DNA from: Deltaproteobacteria bacterium
GTDB taxonomy: Bacteria; Desulfobacterota; Binatia; UBA9968
DNA: 64,000 bases
Direction: 5' to 3'
Assembly (NCBI GenBank): GCA_016874755.1
Contig: VGTH01000003.1
Coordinates: 62,001-126,000, forward strand
Position numbers and translations under genes: made by a program. Shown one piece after another: positions 42,579 to 50,712 of this stretch; the stretch's first letter is position 1; every line of letters begins with the position of its first letter. The notes beneath the pieces are model-generated. The model saw only the letters and a program-made list of their open reading frames with translations. It had not been told where the DNA came from and searched no databases.

Positions 42579-43559
42579 ATGCATAAACCATTCGCGCTGT
42601 CCCTCCTATTGTTCCTGTTCGTCGCGGCTCTGCCGCCAAGCTTCGCCGCCGACAAACTGCGCATCGGCTACGGCGCGCCGTCGGTGGCCATGTCGGTGTT
42701 GTGGATCACCAAGGAAGGCAAGCTCTTCGAGAAAAACGGCCTCGACGTCGAGGTGCTCTATCTCGAAAGCGCGCTGGTGCAGCGCGCCCTGATCGCCGGC
42801 AACATCGCCTTCGGCCAGATGACCGGGTCATTGATGTCTGCGCCCAAGCTGCAAGGCGCCGATGTGGTGATGGTTGCGGGCTTTCTCAACAAGCTCTTGT
42901 ATCGTCTGATTACCCGGCCCGAGATCGGCTCGGCAGCCGATCTCAAAAACAAACGAGTCGGCGTGTCGCGCTTCGGCGCCGGCGCCGATCGCGCGACCCG
43001 CTTACTACTAGCAAGGCTCGGCTTGAATCCGGAAAAGGACCTCACGCTGATCCAAGTCGGCGGCGCGCCGACGCGCATAGCGGCCTTAATCGCCAACACC
43101 ATCGACGCCACCATCGTCGAACCGCCGGACCACAAAAGAGCCCAAGACTCTGGCATGCGTTTGCTCGCCAACATGGAAGAGATGAACATCCCCTTCCAGC
43201 ACACCGGCCTGGTAACGACCCGTGCCCAGTTAGCCAAATCGCCGGATATCGCGCGCAGAGTCGTAAAATCGCTGGTCGAAGGAATTCATCTTGCCCACAC
43301 CCATACCGAGATTTCCAAGCAGGCGTTTCGCCGCTACATCCGCCTGCAACAGGATCGCGAACAAGAAGAAGCCGTGCAAGTGCTGCGCAGCTTCCTGCCG
43401 CGCAAGCCCTACCCGTCCATCGAAGGATTCAAAGCGGTGTTCGCCGAACTAGCGGATCAGATTCCCGCGGCCAAAACCGCCGACCCAAAAGATTTTATCG
43501 ACACCAGATTTTTGGAAGAGCTCGACCGCAGCGGTTACATCGACGGGTTGTACCGTTAG
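42579..43559 (+). CDS. NMT1/SsuA-type ABC substrate-binding protein
   Basis: A 326-residue exported protein. The ATG at 42579 starts the signal peptide MHKPFALSLLLFLFVAALPP; the frame is also open into the preceding gene but without function there. DKLRIGYGAPSVAMSVLWIT, VLYLESALVQRALIAGNIAF, SAADLKNKRVGVSRFGAGAD and IAALIANTIDATIVEPPDHK mark the NMT1 fold. The end is FLEELDRSGYIDGLYR. It is separated by two bases from a Bug-type binding protein gene, which puts proteins of two different transporter types in one operon. Confidence 0.85.
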   Translation: MHKPFALSLLLFLFVAALPPSFAADKLRIGYGAPSVAMSVLWITKEGKLFEKNGLDVEVLYLESALVQRALIAGNIAFGQMTGSLMSAPKLQGADVVMVAGFLNKLLYRLITRPEIGSAADLKNKRVGVSRFGAGADRATRLLLARLGLNPEKDLTLIQVGGAPTRIAALIANTIDATIVEPPDHKRAQDSGMRLLANMEEMNIPFQHTGLVTTRAQLAKSPDIARRVVKSLVEGIHLAHTHTEISKQAFRRYIRLQQDREQEEAVQVLRSFLPRKPYPSIEGFKAVFAELADQIPAAKTADPKDFIDTRFLEELDRSGYIDGLYR

Positions 43560-43638
43560 CCCTGGTGTCTCCGAACTTTGCTAAGTCTTCCGCGCCTCTG
43601 CGCGAGACATTCCAAATCCGCCGATCCGGAGAAATAAA
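43560..43638. repeat. Half copy of the gcgcaaag-family repeat
   Basis: tccgaactttgctaagtctt followed by ccgcgcctctgcgcgagaca is one arm of the repeat seen complete at 30140-30213. The ribosome-binding site ccggag of the next gene follows. Confidence 0.45.
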
Positions 43639-44733
43639 ATGATCTACCTCAGCAACTCTGACATCGCCAAGCTCATCACCGCGCAAGACTGCATCGACGC
43701 ACTCGACGAAACGTTCCACGCCCTGGCGCGCGGCGCTGCGGTTTCGCGGCCGCGGACCGATGTCTGGGTGCCCTGCGGCCGCGACGACGGCTACTACCGC
43801 TGGGGCAGCATGGAGGGCCCCATCGAGCCCTGGGGTGTTTTCTGCACCCGCATGAAGTCCGACATCATCACCTGGACGCCACAGGGAACCGACGAATTGC
43901 ACTGCGTTGAGCCGGGCACGTTTAGTGGGTTTTTGATGCTCTTCAGCACGCGCAACGGTGAGCCGTTAGCGATGATGAACGACGGCATCTTACATCACCT
44001 GCGCGTCGCTGCCGGAGCGGCGTTGGGCGTGCGCTACTTGGCCCGCGAAGATGCCAGTGTCATTGGCCTGCTCGGCTCTGGCGGCATGGCCCACGCTTAC
44101 CTGCCGGCGTTCTGCGCGGTGCGAAATATCAAGAAAGTCAAAGTCTACAGTCCGACGAAAGAACATCGAGAGGCATTCGCAGCCGCAATGACGCGGGAAC
44201 TGGGCATTCCCGTCGAGCCCTATGACAGCGCCGAACCGGTGGTGCGCGGCTCCGACATTGTCACCACTTGCACCGACTCCAACAAACTCGTGGTCACCGA
44301 CACTGGCTGGATCGAAAAAGGCATGCACCTGGCCAATTGCAGCTCAAAAGAATTTAGCTGGGACATCGTCAAACTTTGCGACATCGTCATTCAGGTCGGC
44401 ACCGAAACTTTCGGGGCCAAGGGCGGCATGGCGGAGTCCGAGCGGCAGCACGGCTGGGCGTCGTGGGTGGTCGGCACTCCCGAGCAGCAAGCGCGCACCC
44501 CGAAGCGGTCGGTGAGCAATCTCGACTTCGTGAACTACCCAGACCTGTGCGATCTGCTGAACGACCCCTCGAAGCGGCGCGCATCACGGGAGCAAATTAC
44601 CTTCTTTCACAATCTGGGATTGCTCGGTTTTCAGTTCGCCGCCGTCGCCGCGAAAGCCTACGAGAAAGCCAAGGAGAAAGGCGTGGGATTAAAAATGTCG
44701 ACCGATCCGTTCCTGCAGGACATTCGCGACTGA
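43639..44733 (+). CDS. Ornithine cyclodeaminase/mu-crystallin family protein
   Basis: A 364-residue NAD(P)-dependent enzyme. It begins IYLSNSDIAKLITAQDCIDA, the usual first helix-strand of the family. The Rossmann site is VIGLLGSGGMAHAYLPAFCA (G-x-G-x-x-A), followed by VKVYSPTKEHREAFAAAMTR, and DIVTTCTDSNKLVVTDTGWI. Relatives deaminate ornithine or reduce cyclic ketimines, or act as alanine and other opine-type dehydrogenases. The catalytic residue layout was not checked. It may work with the opine dehydrogenase-like protein at 8326 on amino-acid-like compounds (inference). CCGGAG lies before the ATG. Confidence 0.82.
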   Translation: MIYLSNSDIAKLITAQDCIDALDETFHALARGAAVSRPRTDVWVPCGRDDGYYRWGSMEGPIEPWGVFCTRMKSDIITWTPQGTDELHCVEPGTFSGFLMLFSTRNGEPLAMMNDGILHHLRVAAGAALGVRYLAREDASVIGLLGSGGMAHAYLPAFCAVRNIKKVKVYSPTKEHREAFAAAMTRELGIPVEPYDSAEPVVRGSDIVTTCTDSNKLVVTDTGWIEKGMHLANCSSKEFSWDIVKLCDIVIQVGTETFGAKGGMAESERQHGWASWVVGTPEQQARTPKRSVSNLDFVNYPDLCDLLNDPSKRRASREQITFFHNLGLLGFQFAAVAAKAYEKAKEKGVGLKMSTDPFLQDIRD

Positions 44734-44749
44734 GGAATCGGATATTTCC

Positions 44750-44827
44750 CGCGCAAAGAGGCAAAGCACGCAAACGTTGGGACGAACACTCGGTAATCCA
44801 TTGCGGCCTTTGGGCACTTGGCGCGAG
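44750..44827. repeat. Degenerate inverted-repeat element (gcgcaaag family)
   Basis: The left arm is cgcgcaaagaggcaaagcac and the right arm is the inverse ttgcggcctttgggcacttg ending gcgcgag at 44827. There are more mismatches than in 14650-14722. It lies between two plus-strand genes. Confidence 0.5.
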
Positions 44828-44899
44828 GCATTCCGAATCTCAATTGCGCCGCTCGCGGCTTTCTGTTGTAATGCGGCACTACAGTGAAGGAGTAACGCC

Positions 44900-45661
44900 A
44901 TGAGCTATCTAAATATTCTCGCCGAACGCAAAGGCAAAGTCGCCGTCGTCACTCTCAACCGCCCCGAAAAGCTCAACGCCATGAGCTACGAGCTCGCCTG
45001 CGATCTCGACGAAGAATTAAAAGTCATCGAAGCCGACGACAACGTAGCTGTCGTAATTCTCACGGGAGCCGGCCCGCGGGCTTTTTCCGCCGGCGGCGAT
45101 ATTCATCAAATGATCAAGTCAACACCCGAAGAGATGGCCGCGCGCACGGACCTGCGCCGCGAGATGAACTGGCACCTGGCGACGTTTCAAAAGCCGATCA
45201 TCGGCGCCATCAACGGCATCGCCTACGGCGCCGGCGCGCAATTAACCACCATGCTCGACATCCGCATCGGCTGCGAGAACACCGAGATCCAATTTCTTGC
45301 CGCAAAATATGGCCGCGCCAACTCGACCTGGTCCCTGCCGCTGGTGGTCGGCATGCCGAAAGCTAAAGAATTGCTTTACACCGGCCGCCCCGTGCGCGCC
45401 GAAGAAGCGGAGAAGATAGGCTTGCTAAATCAAGTCGTGCCGTCGGCAAAGCTCGCGGAGACCGCCTTGGAGTTGGCCAATCTGATCGCCGCCAACGACG
45501 CGCGCATGGTTCAAGGCATCAAAAAACTCGTCGACGACGACGTCGGCATGGCTTGGCGTGAGATGTTCGATGCCGAACACAACGCGCGCAAGAGCAAGTT
45601 GAAGGCAAATTCGCCGCGCGAAGGATTTAAAGCTTTTCTTGAACGGAAAGGAATTCGGTAA
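44900..45661 (+). CDS. Enoyl-CoA hydratase/isomerase family protein
   Basis: A 253-residue crotonase-fold protein with GAAGGAG before the ATG. VVTLNRPEKLNAMSYELACD, VVILTGAGPRAFSAGGDIHQ (first oxyanion-hole strand) and INGIAYGAGAQLTTMLDIRI (second oxyanion-hole glycines) are clear. The usual catalytic Glu region reads FLAAKYGRANSTWSLPLVVG, without the typical P-E pair, so the classic hydratase mechanism is not certain. The C-terminal end NSPREGFKAFLERKGIR is typical. It probably acts in beta-oxidation-like breakdown of an acyl-CoA. A CoA transferase gene lies convergent downstream. Confidence 0.84.
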   Translation: MSYLNILAERKGKVAVVTLNRPEKLNAMSYELACDLDEELKVIEADDNVAVVILTGAGPRAFSAGGDIHQMIKSTPEEMAARTDLRREMNWHLATFQKPIIGAINGIAYGAGAQLTTMLDIRIGCENTEIQFLAAKYGRANSTWSLPLVVGMPKAKELLYTGRPVRAEEAEKIGLLNQVVPSAKLAETALELANLIAANDARMVQGIKKLVDDDVGMAWREMFDAEHNARKSKLKANSPREGFKAFLERKGIR

Positions 45662-45679
45662 GACAAAGAAAAAAACATT

Positions 45680-45765
45680 CACCACGAAGGCACCACGATC
45701 AAGAAGGCAAGAAAAGAAATTTCAATTCTCTCTCCGACCTGCGTGGACTTCGTGTCTTCGTGGTG
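45680..45765. repeat. 86-bp inverted-repeat element (caccacgaagg family)
   Basis: caccacgaaggcaccacgat (from 45680) is inverted at the right arm ending gtcttcgtggtg at 45765. The spacer is A-rich. It lies between convergent genes and could stop transcription from both sides. Confidence 0.65.
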
Positions 45766-45774
45766 GGTAAACTC

Positions 45775-47019
45775 CTAAACGATGCCTGCTTGCGTGAGAT
45801 CTTTCAGCTTTTCTTTCGACATCCCCAACTCACCGCAGTAAATCGCCTCATTATCTTCACCGAGCTTCCGCCCGAGGAAATCCACCGAACCCGGGGTGCC
45901 GGACATTTTCGGCACGACGTTTTGCACGATCGCTTCACCGAGATCGGGGTCGGGCACGCGCACCATCGCTTCGCGGGCGCGGTATTGGAGATCACGGAAG
46001 GCGTCTTCCATGTCGAAAACGGCCGAGTAGGCGACGCCGAACTTGTCGAAGTGTTCGATTACTTCGTCGCGGGTTTTCTGTTCGATCCAGGCGCCGACCA
46101 GACCGTTGCACTCGATGGAATTTTCCACGCGCGCGGGGTTGTCGATGAATTTCGGGTTGGTGATCAAGTCTTTGCGGCCGATCGCTTCCGCCAGCCGCTC
46201 CCAGACGTTCTGGGTGCTCGCCGCCAGCGTGAGGTATTTGCCGTCCTTGGTTTTGAACATGGAGCTGGGCGCGACGTAGGCGACCCGGTTGCCGGTGCGC
46301 ATGTGGACGGTTTTCATCTGATCGTATTGGATCGGGTCGAAGTCCAAGAAACGAAACACCGCTTCGTAAAGCGCCAGGTCGATCACCTGCCCTTCGCCGC
46401 CGCGGGCGTCGCGGTGATAAAGCGCCATCATCACCGAGAGGGAACCGAAAATGCCGGCGATCAAGTCGCCCAAGGGATAGCCCGGCGACATCGGCGGACC
46501 GTCGGGCTCGCCGATTAGATTAGTCAAGCCGCTCATCGCTTCAGCAACCCGGCCGAAGCCGGCGCGGTTCTTATAGGGCCCAGTTTGGCCGAAGCCGGAG
46601 ATGCGCAGGAAGATTATTTTCGGGACAATGGCTCGCAGTGCGTCGTAGCCAATGCCCCATTTCTCAAAAGTACCCGGGCGGTAATTCTCAACAACGACGT
46701 CCTGCCCTTTGACCAGCTCTTTGAAGATCGCCGCCCCTTCGGGCTTGCCCAAATCGAGCGTAATACAGCGTTTGTTGCGCGCCACCGATTTCCACCACAG
46801 GGGGATGCCGTTCATAATCGGCTCGAGCTTGCGCTGGCCGTCGCCATATTTAGGGTGCTCGATCTTAATCACCTCGGCGCCGAAATCGGCCAACAGGACG
46901 GTTGCAAACGGCGCTGCCACCATGTTGCCGGCGTCGATCACACGCACACCCTGGAGCGGCTTATGTTCGCTCTTTTTGGTTAGCGGAAAGTCGTAGTGTT
47001 CTTTAATGTAGTCGGCCAT
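45775..47019 (-). CDS. CaiB/BaiF family (class III) CoA transferase
   Basis: A 414-residue protein from the ATG at 47019, where the family N-terminus begins (LTKKSEHKPLQGVRVIDAGN). An earlier frame start at 47094 would add unusual sequence. The fold is shown by AAPFATVLLADFGAEVIKIE, RNKRCITLDLGKPEGAAIFK and VVENYRPGTFEKWGIGYDAL. The catalytic Asp position is kept (YPLGDLIAGIFGSLSVMMAL). These enzymes move CoA between carboxylic acids through an acyl-Asp intermediate. The substrate is unknown. It is convergent with an enoyl-CoA hydratase gene. Confidence 0.87.
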   Translation of the reverse strand: MADYIKEHYDFPLTKKSEHKPLQGVRVIDAGNMVAAPFATVLLADFGAEVIKIEHPKYGDGQRKLEPIMNGIPLWWKSVARNKRCITLDLGKPEGAAIFKELVKGQDVVVENYRPGTFEKWGIGYDALRAIVPKIIFLRISGFGQTGPYKNRAGFGRVAEAMSGLTNLIGEPDGPPMSPGYPLGDLIAGIFGSLSVMMALYHRDARGGEGQVIDLALYEAVFRFLDFDPIQYDQMKTVHMRTGNRVAYVAPSSMFKTKDGKYLTLAASTQNVWERLAEAIGRKDLITNPKFIDNPARVENSIECNGLVGAWIEQKTRDEVIEHFDKFGVAYSAVFDMEDAFRDLQYRAREAMVRVPDPDLGEAIVQNVVPKMSGTPGSVDFLGRKLGEDNEAIYCGELGMSKEKLKDLTQAGIV

Positions 47020-47100
47020 CAGGGATCGATTCCTATCTTCCAGTGGGTTCTCCATATTACCGAAAAACCCACGGAAATAAACCAAGCCGCACAAAAGGTG

Positions 47101-48048
47101 CTACTTGGGGCCGGGCGTGAAAAAGGTGTCCAGCAAACGTCGTTTGAGCGCCGCTTCACCGCCAGGCAGGCGATCAAACTTGGTGGTGCGGTCGATTCTG
47201 GCGAGGATGCGCCGGCCAGCATCTTCGTCGGCCATGCCGAGGAGTATCTCTTCGATACGGTTTGCTAGTTTCACATCGAGATCGGCGCGCACCGACACCA
47301 GATGGCGCGGCAGCCTTTCGGTCTGCGCCAGCACGACGAGCTCTGCCTTCACCGCGTCGCTCAAGCCGGCGTAGTCATCGTCGCTGAAAGCACCAGCCTG
47401 CGCTTCTCCACGGCGCACCAGGTCGACCAGTTTGTCTTGGGCATAAGCGAAGACATAGCCGACCACTGCAGGCGCGCCGTTCGGATCGTAACCGCGTTTT
47501 TCCACGAGCTTGAAACCCTGCTTTTGCAAAAACAGTTTCGGCAACAAATAGCCCGAGGTGGAACCGGAGTCTTCAAAAACAATGGTCTTGCCACGCAGGT
47601 CGTCAAGTCTTTTGATCGGCCCATTGCGATGCGCGAAGATCAAGCTCTGATATTCCGCTTGGCCGCTTTTGTGCCGGCGCAGAACGGTCTTGCCGACGTT
47701 GTGCACATAATTGATCGTGTAAGTCGGATAGACGCTTTCGAGATAAAAGTCGACGCGCCGTTGTTCCAATAGTTTGGCGAGCCCAAAGGGAGTCGGCGCG
47801 ACCGTCACCCTGCCACGGCTGTTTCCCGCTTCGGGATAGAGGCGTTTCGCGACGTGGGCGACGAACTCAGCGAAGTGTTCCTTAATTTCCGACTGATTGA
47901 TCTCCGAGACCATCCCAAGCACCAGCCGGCGCGAATCAGGCGAGCTCGTGGCTTGCCCCGTCCAAAGCGAGCTGGCCAAAACGACGGCCAACCCAACGCC
48001 TAGGCAGGCGCGACGGAGACATTTCAACATCAACCGCAATGGGCTCAT
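47101..48048 (-). CDS. PhnD-like phosphonate/phosphite-type binding protein
   Basis: A 315-residue exported protein with a signal peptide (GVGLAVVLASSLWTGQATS). GAGG lies before the ATG. The mature protein resembles the PhnD/PtxB group: RLVLGMVSEINQSEIKEHFA, VAPTPFGLAKLLEQRRVDFY, RLDDLRGKTIVFEDSGSTSG and YLLPKLFLQKQGFKLVE. Members bind phosphonates, phosphite or other small anions. No phn permease or ATPase genes are near. It begins ten bases after the stop of the MutL/GlmL gene on the same strand, so the two are co-transcribed. Confidence 0.78.
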   Translation of the reverse strand: MSPLRLMLKCLRRACLGVGLAVVLASSLWTGQATSSPDSRRLVLGMVSEINQSEIKEHFAEFVAHVAKRLYPEAGNSRGRVTVAPTPFGLAKLLEQRRVDFYLESVYPTYTINYVHNVGKTVLRRHKSGQAEYQSLIFAHRNGPIKRLDDLRGKTIVFEDSGSTSGYLLPKLFLQKQGFKLVEKRGYDPNGAPAVVGYVFAYAQDKLVDLVRRGEAQAGAFSDDDYAGLSDAVKAELVVLAQTERLPRHLVSVRADLDVKLANRIEEILLGMADEDAGRRILARIDRTTKFDRLPGGEAALKRRLLDTFFTPGPK

Positions 48049-48057
48049 CGGTGAACC

Positions 48058-49500
48058 TCAACTAGACTTGATCGGCGTAATGTAGCGCTTGAACAAAGGT
48101 AAAGCCACATCGGGCCGGCTTTCCGACAACAGCCCCACGGCATAGAGGAGGTACGATGCGTCGAGATAGGCCGCAGGATTTCGCGGTTGCAGGGTCTGCA
48201 CCCGATCGTCCGCCTGCTCGCGCGGCGACAAGATATACGCCGCGTTGGGATTGTGCACGAAAATACCGCCGATGCCGATGAGTGTGCGCGTTTCACGCAA
48301 ATCTTTACCGTAGTGCACCCACGCTTCACCTTCGCGCGCGACGATGCGCTCGCGCCGCCCGACGTGGCGCGCAATCGCCAGCGCAACCGCGTTGCGCGCC
48401 AGCACCGCATCGGCAGCAGCGTGCCAATCTCGCTGCGGCACCGTGGCCGTCTTGCGGCCGATCTGCTCGATATAAGAGCTTAACGCACTGCTATCGATCC
48501 GAAGCTTAAAATTTGCCCGCAGCTCGTCGCTCAACTTCTCCAAACCGATGCGCTCGACAATAGTCGCGGCATTGAACCGAATGCCCAGATCGCCTTCCAC
48601 CGTGCGTTTGGCATAGGGCTCGGCCAATCCTTGCACGATCGCGCTCTCGCCGCCCGGCAAACCGTAGCCAATCGAGTGGACGTCGGTCGTCGCGCCGCCG
48701 ACGTCGACCACCAACATGTCACCCCAGCCGGGTTCGACGCCTGTGCCGTCGGCGCCCAGGCGCACGCCGCGTAAGACCGCCATCGGTGTCGGCAGCACCA
48801 CCGGAACCGTCCCCGCTAAAGCATCGAGTCCCTTGGCATGGGTGATGCGCTCCATGAACAGCTTGCGAATCTCTTCGCGTGCCCCTTCCACGGCCACTGT
48901 GCTCGTTCGCGGCATGACGTTTTCAGCGAGGCGCACTTCCTTGCCGCGCCCTTGCAGCAGGGCAGCCACGGCTGCCGACGCGGCACGATTGCCGGCCACT
49001 ACGATCGGCACGGCCAATCGCATCGCCGCCGCCAGCATGCCGGCGTTGTGCAAGATCGTCGCCTCGTCGCCACCGTCGGTGCCGCCGGTGAGTAAAATCA
49101 TATCGGGCGCGAGGGCTTCGACTTCGCGCAGCTTCGCATCGGACAATTTGAACGCCGTCGAACCGATGAGCTTGGCGCCGGCGCCCAACGCCGCTTGATT
49201 CGCCGCTTCCACCGTCAGGCCGGGAACATTACCGACCACGACGATTTTCAAGCCGCCGGCAGCGCTGCTCGAGGCCAGCACCGTGGCATTTTCGAGGATC
49301 GTCAAATCGCGCGGCGCGCTGGCAAAAATGCCATGGCGTTCGTGCAGAGAGCACAGAGCCTGCAACAAACCGTCGCGCACGTCGGTCAAAACCGATGACG
49401 GCGCTTGGCTGCGGCCGATGACTTCGGCGCGATCGAGGTCGACGGCGATGACTTTGGTGTAGGTGCTGCCGAAGTCGATGAGAATGGCTAGAGAATTCAA
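48058..49500 (-). CDS. glmL: Glutamate mutase MutL/GlmL family protein
   Basis: A 480-residue ASKHA-fold protein. The phosphate-binding start is AILIDFGSTYTKVIAVDLDR, and the second conserved site is DMLVVDVGGATTDVHSIGYG. VDVRDGLLQAL-type and MILLTGGTDGGDEATILHNA segments also fit the MutL family encoded beside adenosylcobalamin-dependent glutamate and lysine mutases. It is thought to act as a reactivase-like partner. Here no mutase subunit is present; the neighbour is a PhnD-like gene. The start is probably the TTG at 49500, lying inside an A/T-rich repeat, and there is no clear ribosome-binding site, so the exact start is uncertain. Confidence 0.8.
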   Translation of the reverse strand: MNSLAILIDFGSTYTKVIAVDLDRAEVIGRSQAPSSVLTDVRDGLLQALCSLHERHGIFASAPRDLTILENATVLASSSAAGGLKIVVVGNVPGLTVEAANQAALGAGAKLIGSTAFKLSDAKLREVEALAPDMILLTGGTDGGDEATILHNAGMLAAAMRLAVPIVVAGNRAASAAVAALLQGRGKEVRLAENVMPRTSTVAVEGAREEIRKLFMERITHAKGLDALAGTVPVVLPTPMAVLRGVRLGADGTGVEPGWGDMLVVDVGGATTDVHSIGYGLPGGESAIVQGLAEPYAKRTVEGDLGIRFNAATIVERIGLEKLSDELRANFKLRIDSSALSSYIEQIGRKTATVPQRDWHAAADAVLARNAVALAIARHVGRRERIVAREGEAWVHYGKDLRETRTLIGIGGIFVHNPNAAYILSPREQADDRVQTLQPRNPAAYLDASYLLYAVGLLSESRPDVALPLFKRYITPIKSS

Positions 49501-49596
49501 AATAAAAAAATTAGAAATTAAAAAAACCGCCCCATCACGCGCAGCAACCGTCGCTGACAGCGATCCGCAGATTGTTTAATTTTGAACTTTCAATTT
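49497..49596. repeat. A/T-rich inverted repeat (aaattaaaa/ttttaattt family)
   Basis: caaaataaaaaaattagaaa is followed after about 60 bases by an inverse-like ttgaactttcaatttttaat. A similar element lies at 58447-58528. It fills the gap between GlmL and a Bug-type binding protein and could form a weak hairpin. Confidence 0.5.
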
Positions 49597-50640
49597 TTAA
49601 TTGGTTGACGTGATTTTCTTATAGAGCTCCATCAAGCGCTTGTCGCGAATCGTCGCTTCGACGTCGCGATTCATCTCCTCGCCGCGGATCAGGCCGATTT
49701 CCAAGCCCAGCTTGTCGGCTTCTTTTTGGAATTGTTCGTCTTTGGTCATCGCCGCGAAGGCATCGCGCATTTGCTTCAAGCGATCGGCCGGCATGCCGGG
49801 CGGCAACACGATCGAGCGCGCCAGGTTTTGCGCCGCGTGCAGCGCGCCGAGCAAACTCTTGCTGCCCACCGGCGCCAGCTCTTCGATACTGGGCACATCG
49901 GGCAGCCGTTTGTCGCGCGCCTTGCTCGACGTGACCAGCAGTTTGACAAAGCCCGACTTGACCCAGTCGCGCTTCGTCACCAGCAAAGATCCCGTCCCTT
50001 GGGCGCGGCCATCGAGCGCGCCGCGCTCGATCTCCAACAGAATTTGCGGCGTGCCGGGATAGCCGGGTATGACCTGAAATTCCAAGCCGAGAATTTGCCC
50101 GATCACCTTGGGCACCACGTTGCTAGTGTGATCGATCGCCTGCGCGCCGAGCTTGGGCAGTTTGCCTTCCTTGTTGGCTTTGCGAATCGCGTCCAGCGAA
50201 GTGAAAGGCCCCGCCGAGCGCATGTAGAGCATCTGCGCGTCGTCGAATGCCTGGCCCAGCCATTGGAACTTCTGCAGCTCGAACTTGATCGCCTCGTTGC
50301 CCACCGCGGTGGCAAACAGCGCGCCGGTGTTGAGCGTGCTCATGGTCAAACCGTCGGGCTTCTTCAAATTGTAAAGCTCGTTGATCGCGATCAAACCGCC
50401 GGCGCCGGGTTTGTTGATGATATCAATGCGCGGTTTGCCCGGCAGGTAGCGCTCCAAATGGCGCGCGATCAGCCGCGCCGTGATGTCCGTCCCGCCGCCG
50501 GCCGACGAACCGACCAGCAAAGAAATCGTCTTGCCCTCAAAACAGTTCTTGTTGGCTTGAGCAAAAAGCGGATTGCTAGCACGCAACAATAACGCGACGG
50601 CAAAAACACAGACCACGATCGCGGGATAACGCATACGCAA
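49597..50640 (-). CDS. Tripartite tricarboxylate transporter-type (Bug/TctC) binding protein
   Basis: A 347-residue exported protein with signal peptide (AIVVCVFAVALLLRASNPLF). The start may be the TTG at 50640, well spaced after GGAGG, or the ATG two codons later. The family pattern is present: FEGKTISLLVGSSAGGGTDI, IINKPGAGGLIAINELYNLK, RDKRLPDVPSIEELAPVGSK and PPGMPADRLKQMRDAFAAMT. It is homologous to 41503-42576 but belongs to another subgroup. The TctA/TctB membrane parts are not in the window. Confidence 0.84.
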   Translation of the reverse strand: MRMRYPAIVVCVFAVALLLRASNPLFAQANKNCFEGKTISLLVGSSAGGGTDITARLIARHLERYLPGKPRIDIINKPGAGGLIAINELYNLKKPDGLTMSTLNTGALFATAVGNEAIKFELQKFQWLGQAFDDAQMLYMRSAGPFTSLDAIRKANKEGKLPKLGAQAIDHTSNVVPKVIGQILGLEFQVIPGYPGTPQILLEIERGALDGRAQGTGSLLVTKRDWVKSGFVKLLVTSSKARDKRLPDVPSIEELAPVGSKSLLGALHAAQNLARSIVLPPGMPADRLKQMRDAFAAMTKDEQFQKEADKLGLEIGLIRGEEMNRDVEATIRDKRLMELYKKITSTN

Positions 50641-50653
50641 CGTCTTTACCTCC

Positions 50654-50702
50654 GACGGTTTGAACCGTTTGAACCGTTCGAACCGCTTGAACGGTTAGAA
50701 CC
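50654..50702. repeat. Tandem gaaccgttt-type repeat
   Basis: ggtttgaaccgtttgaaccg and ttcgaaccgcttgaacggtt repeat a nine-base unit about four times, with local palindromes. It sits immediately before the ribosome-binding site of the Bug-type gene. Function is unknown. Confidence 0.55.
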
Positions 50703-50712
50703 AGGCGAAGCC

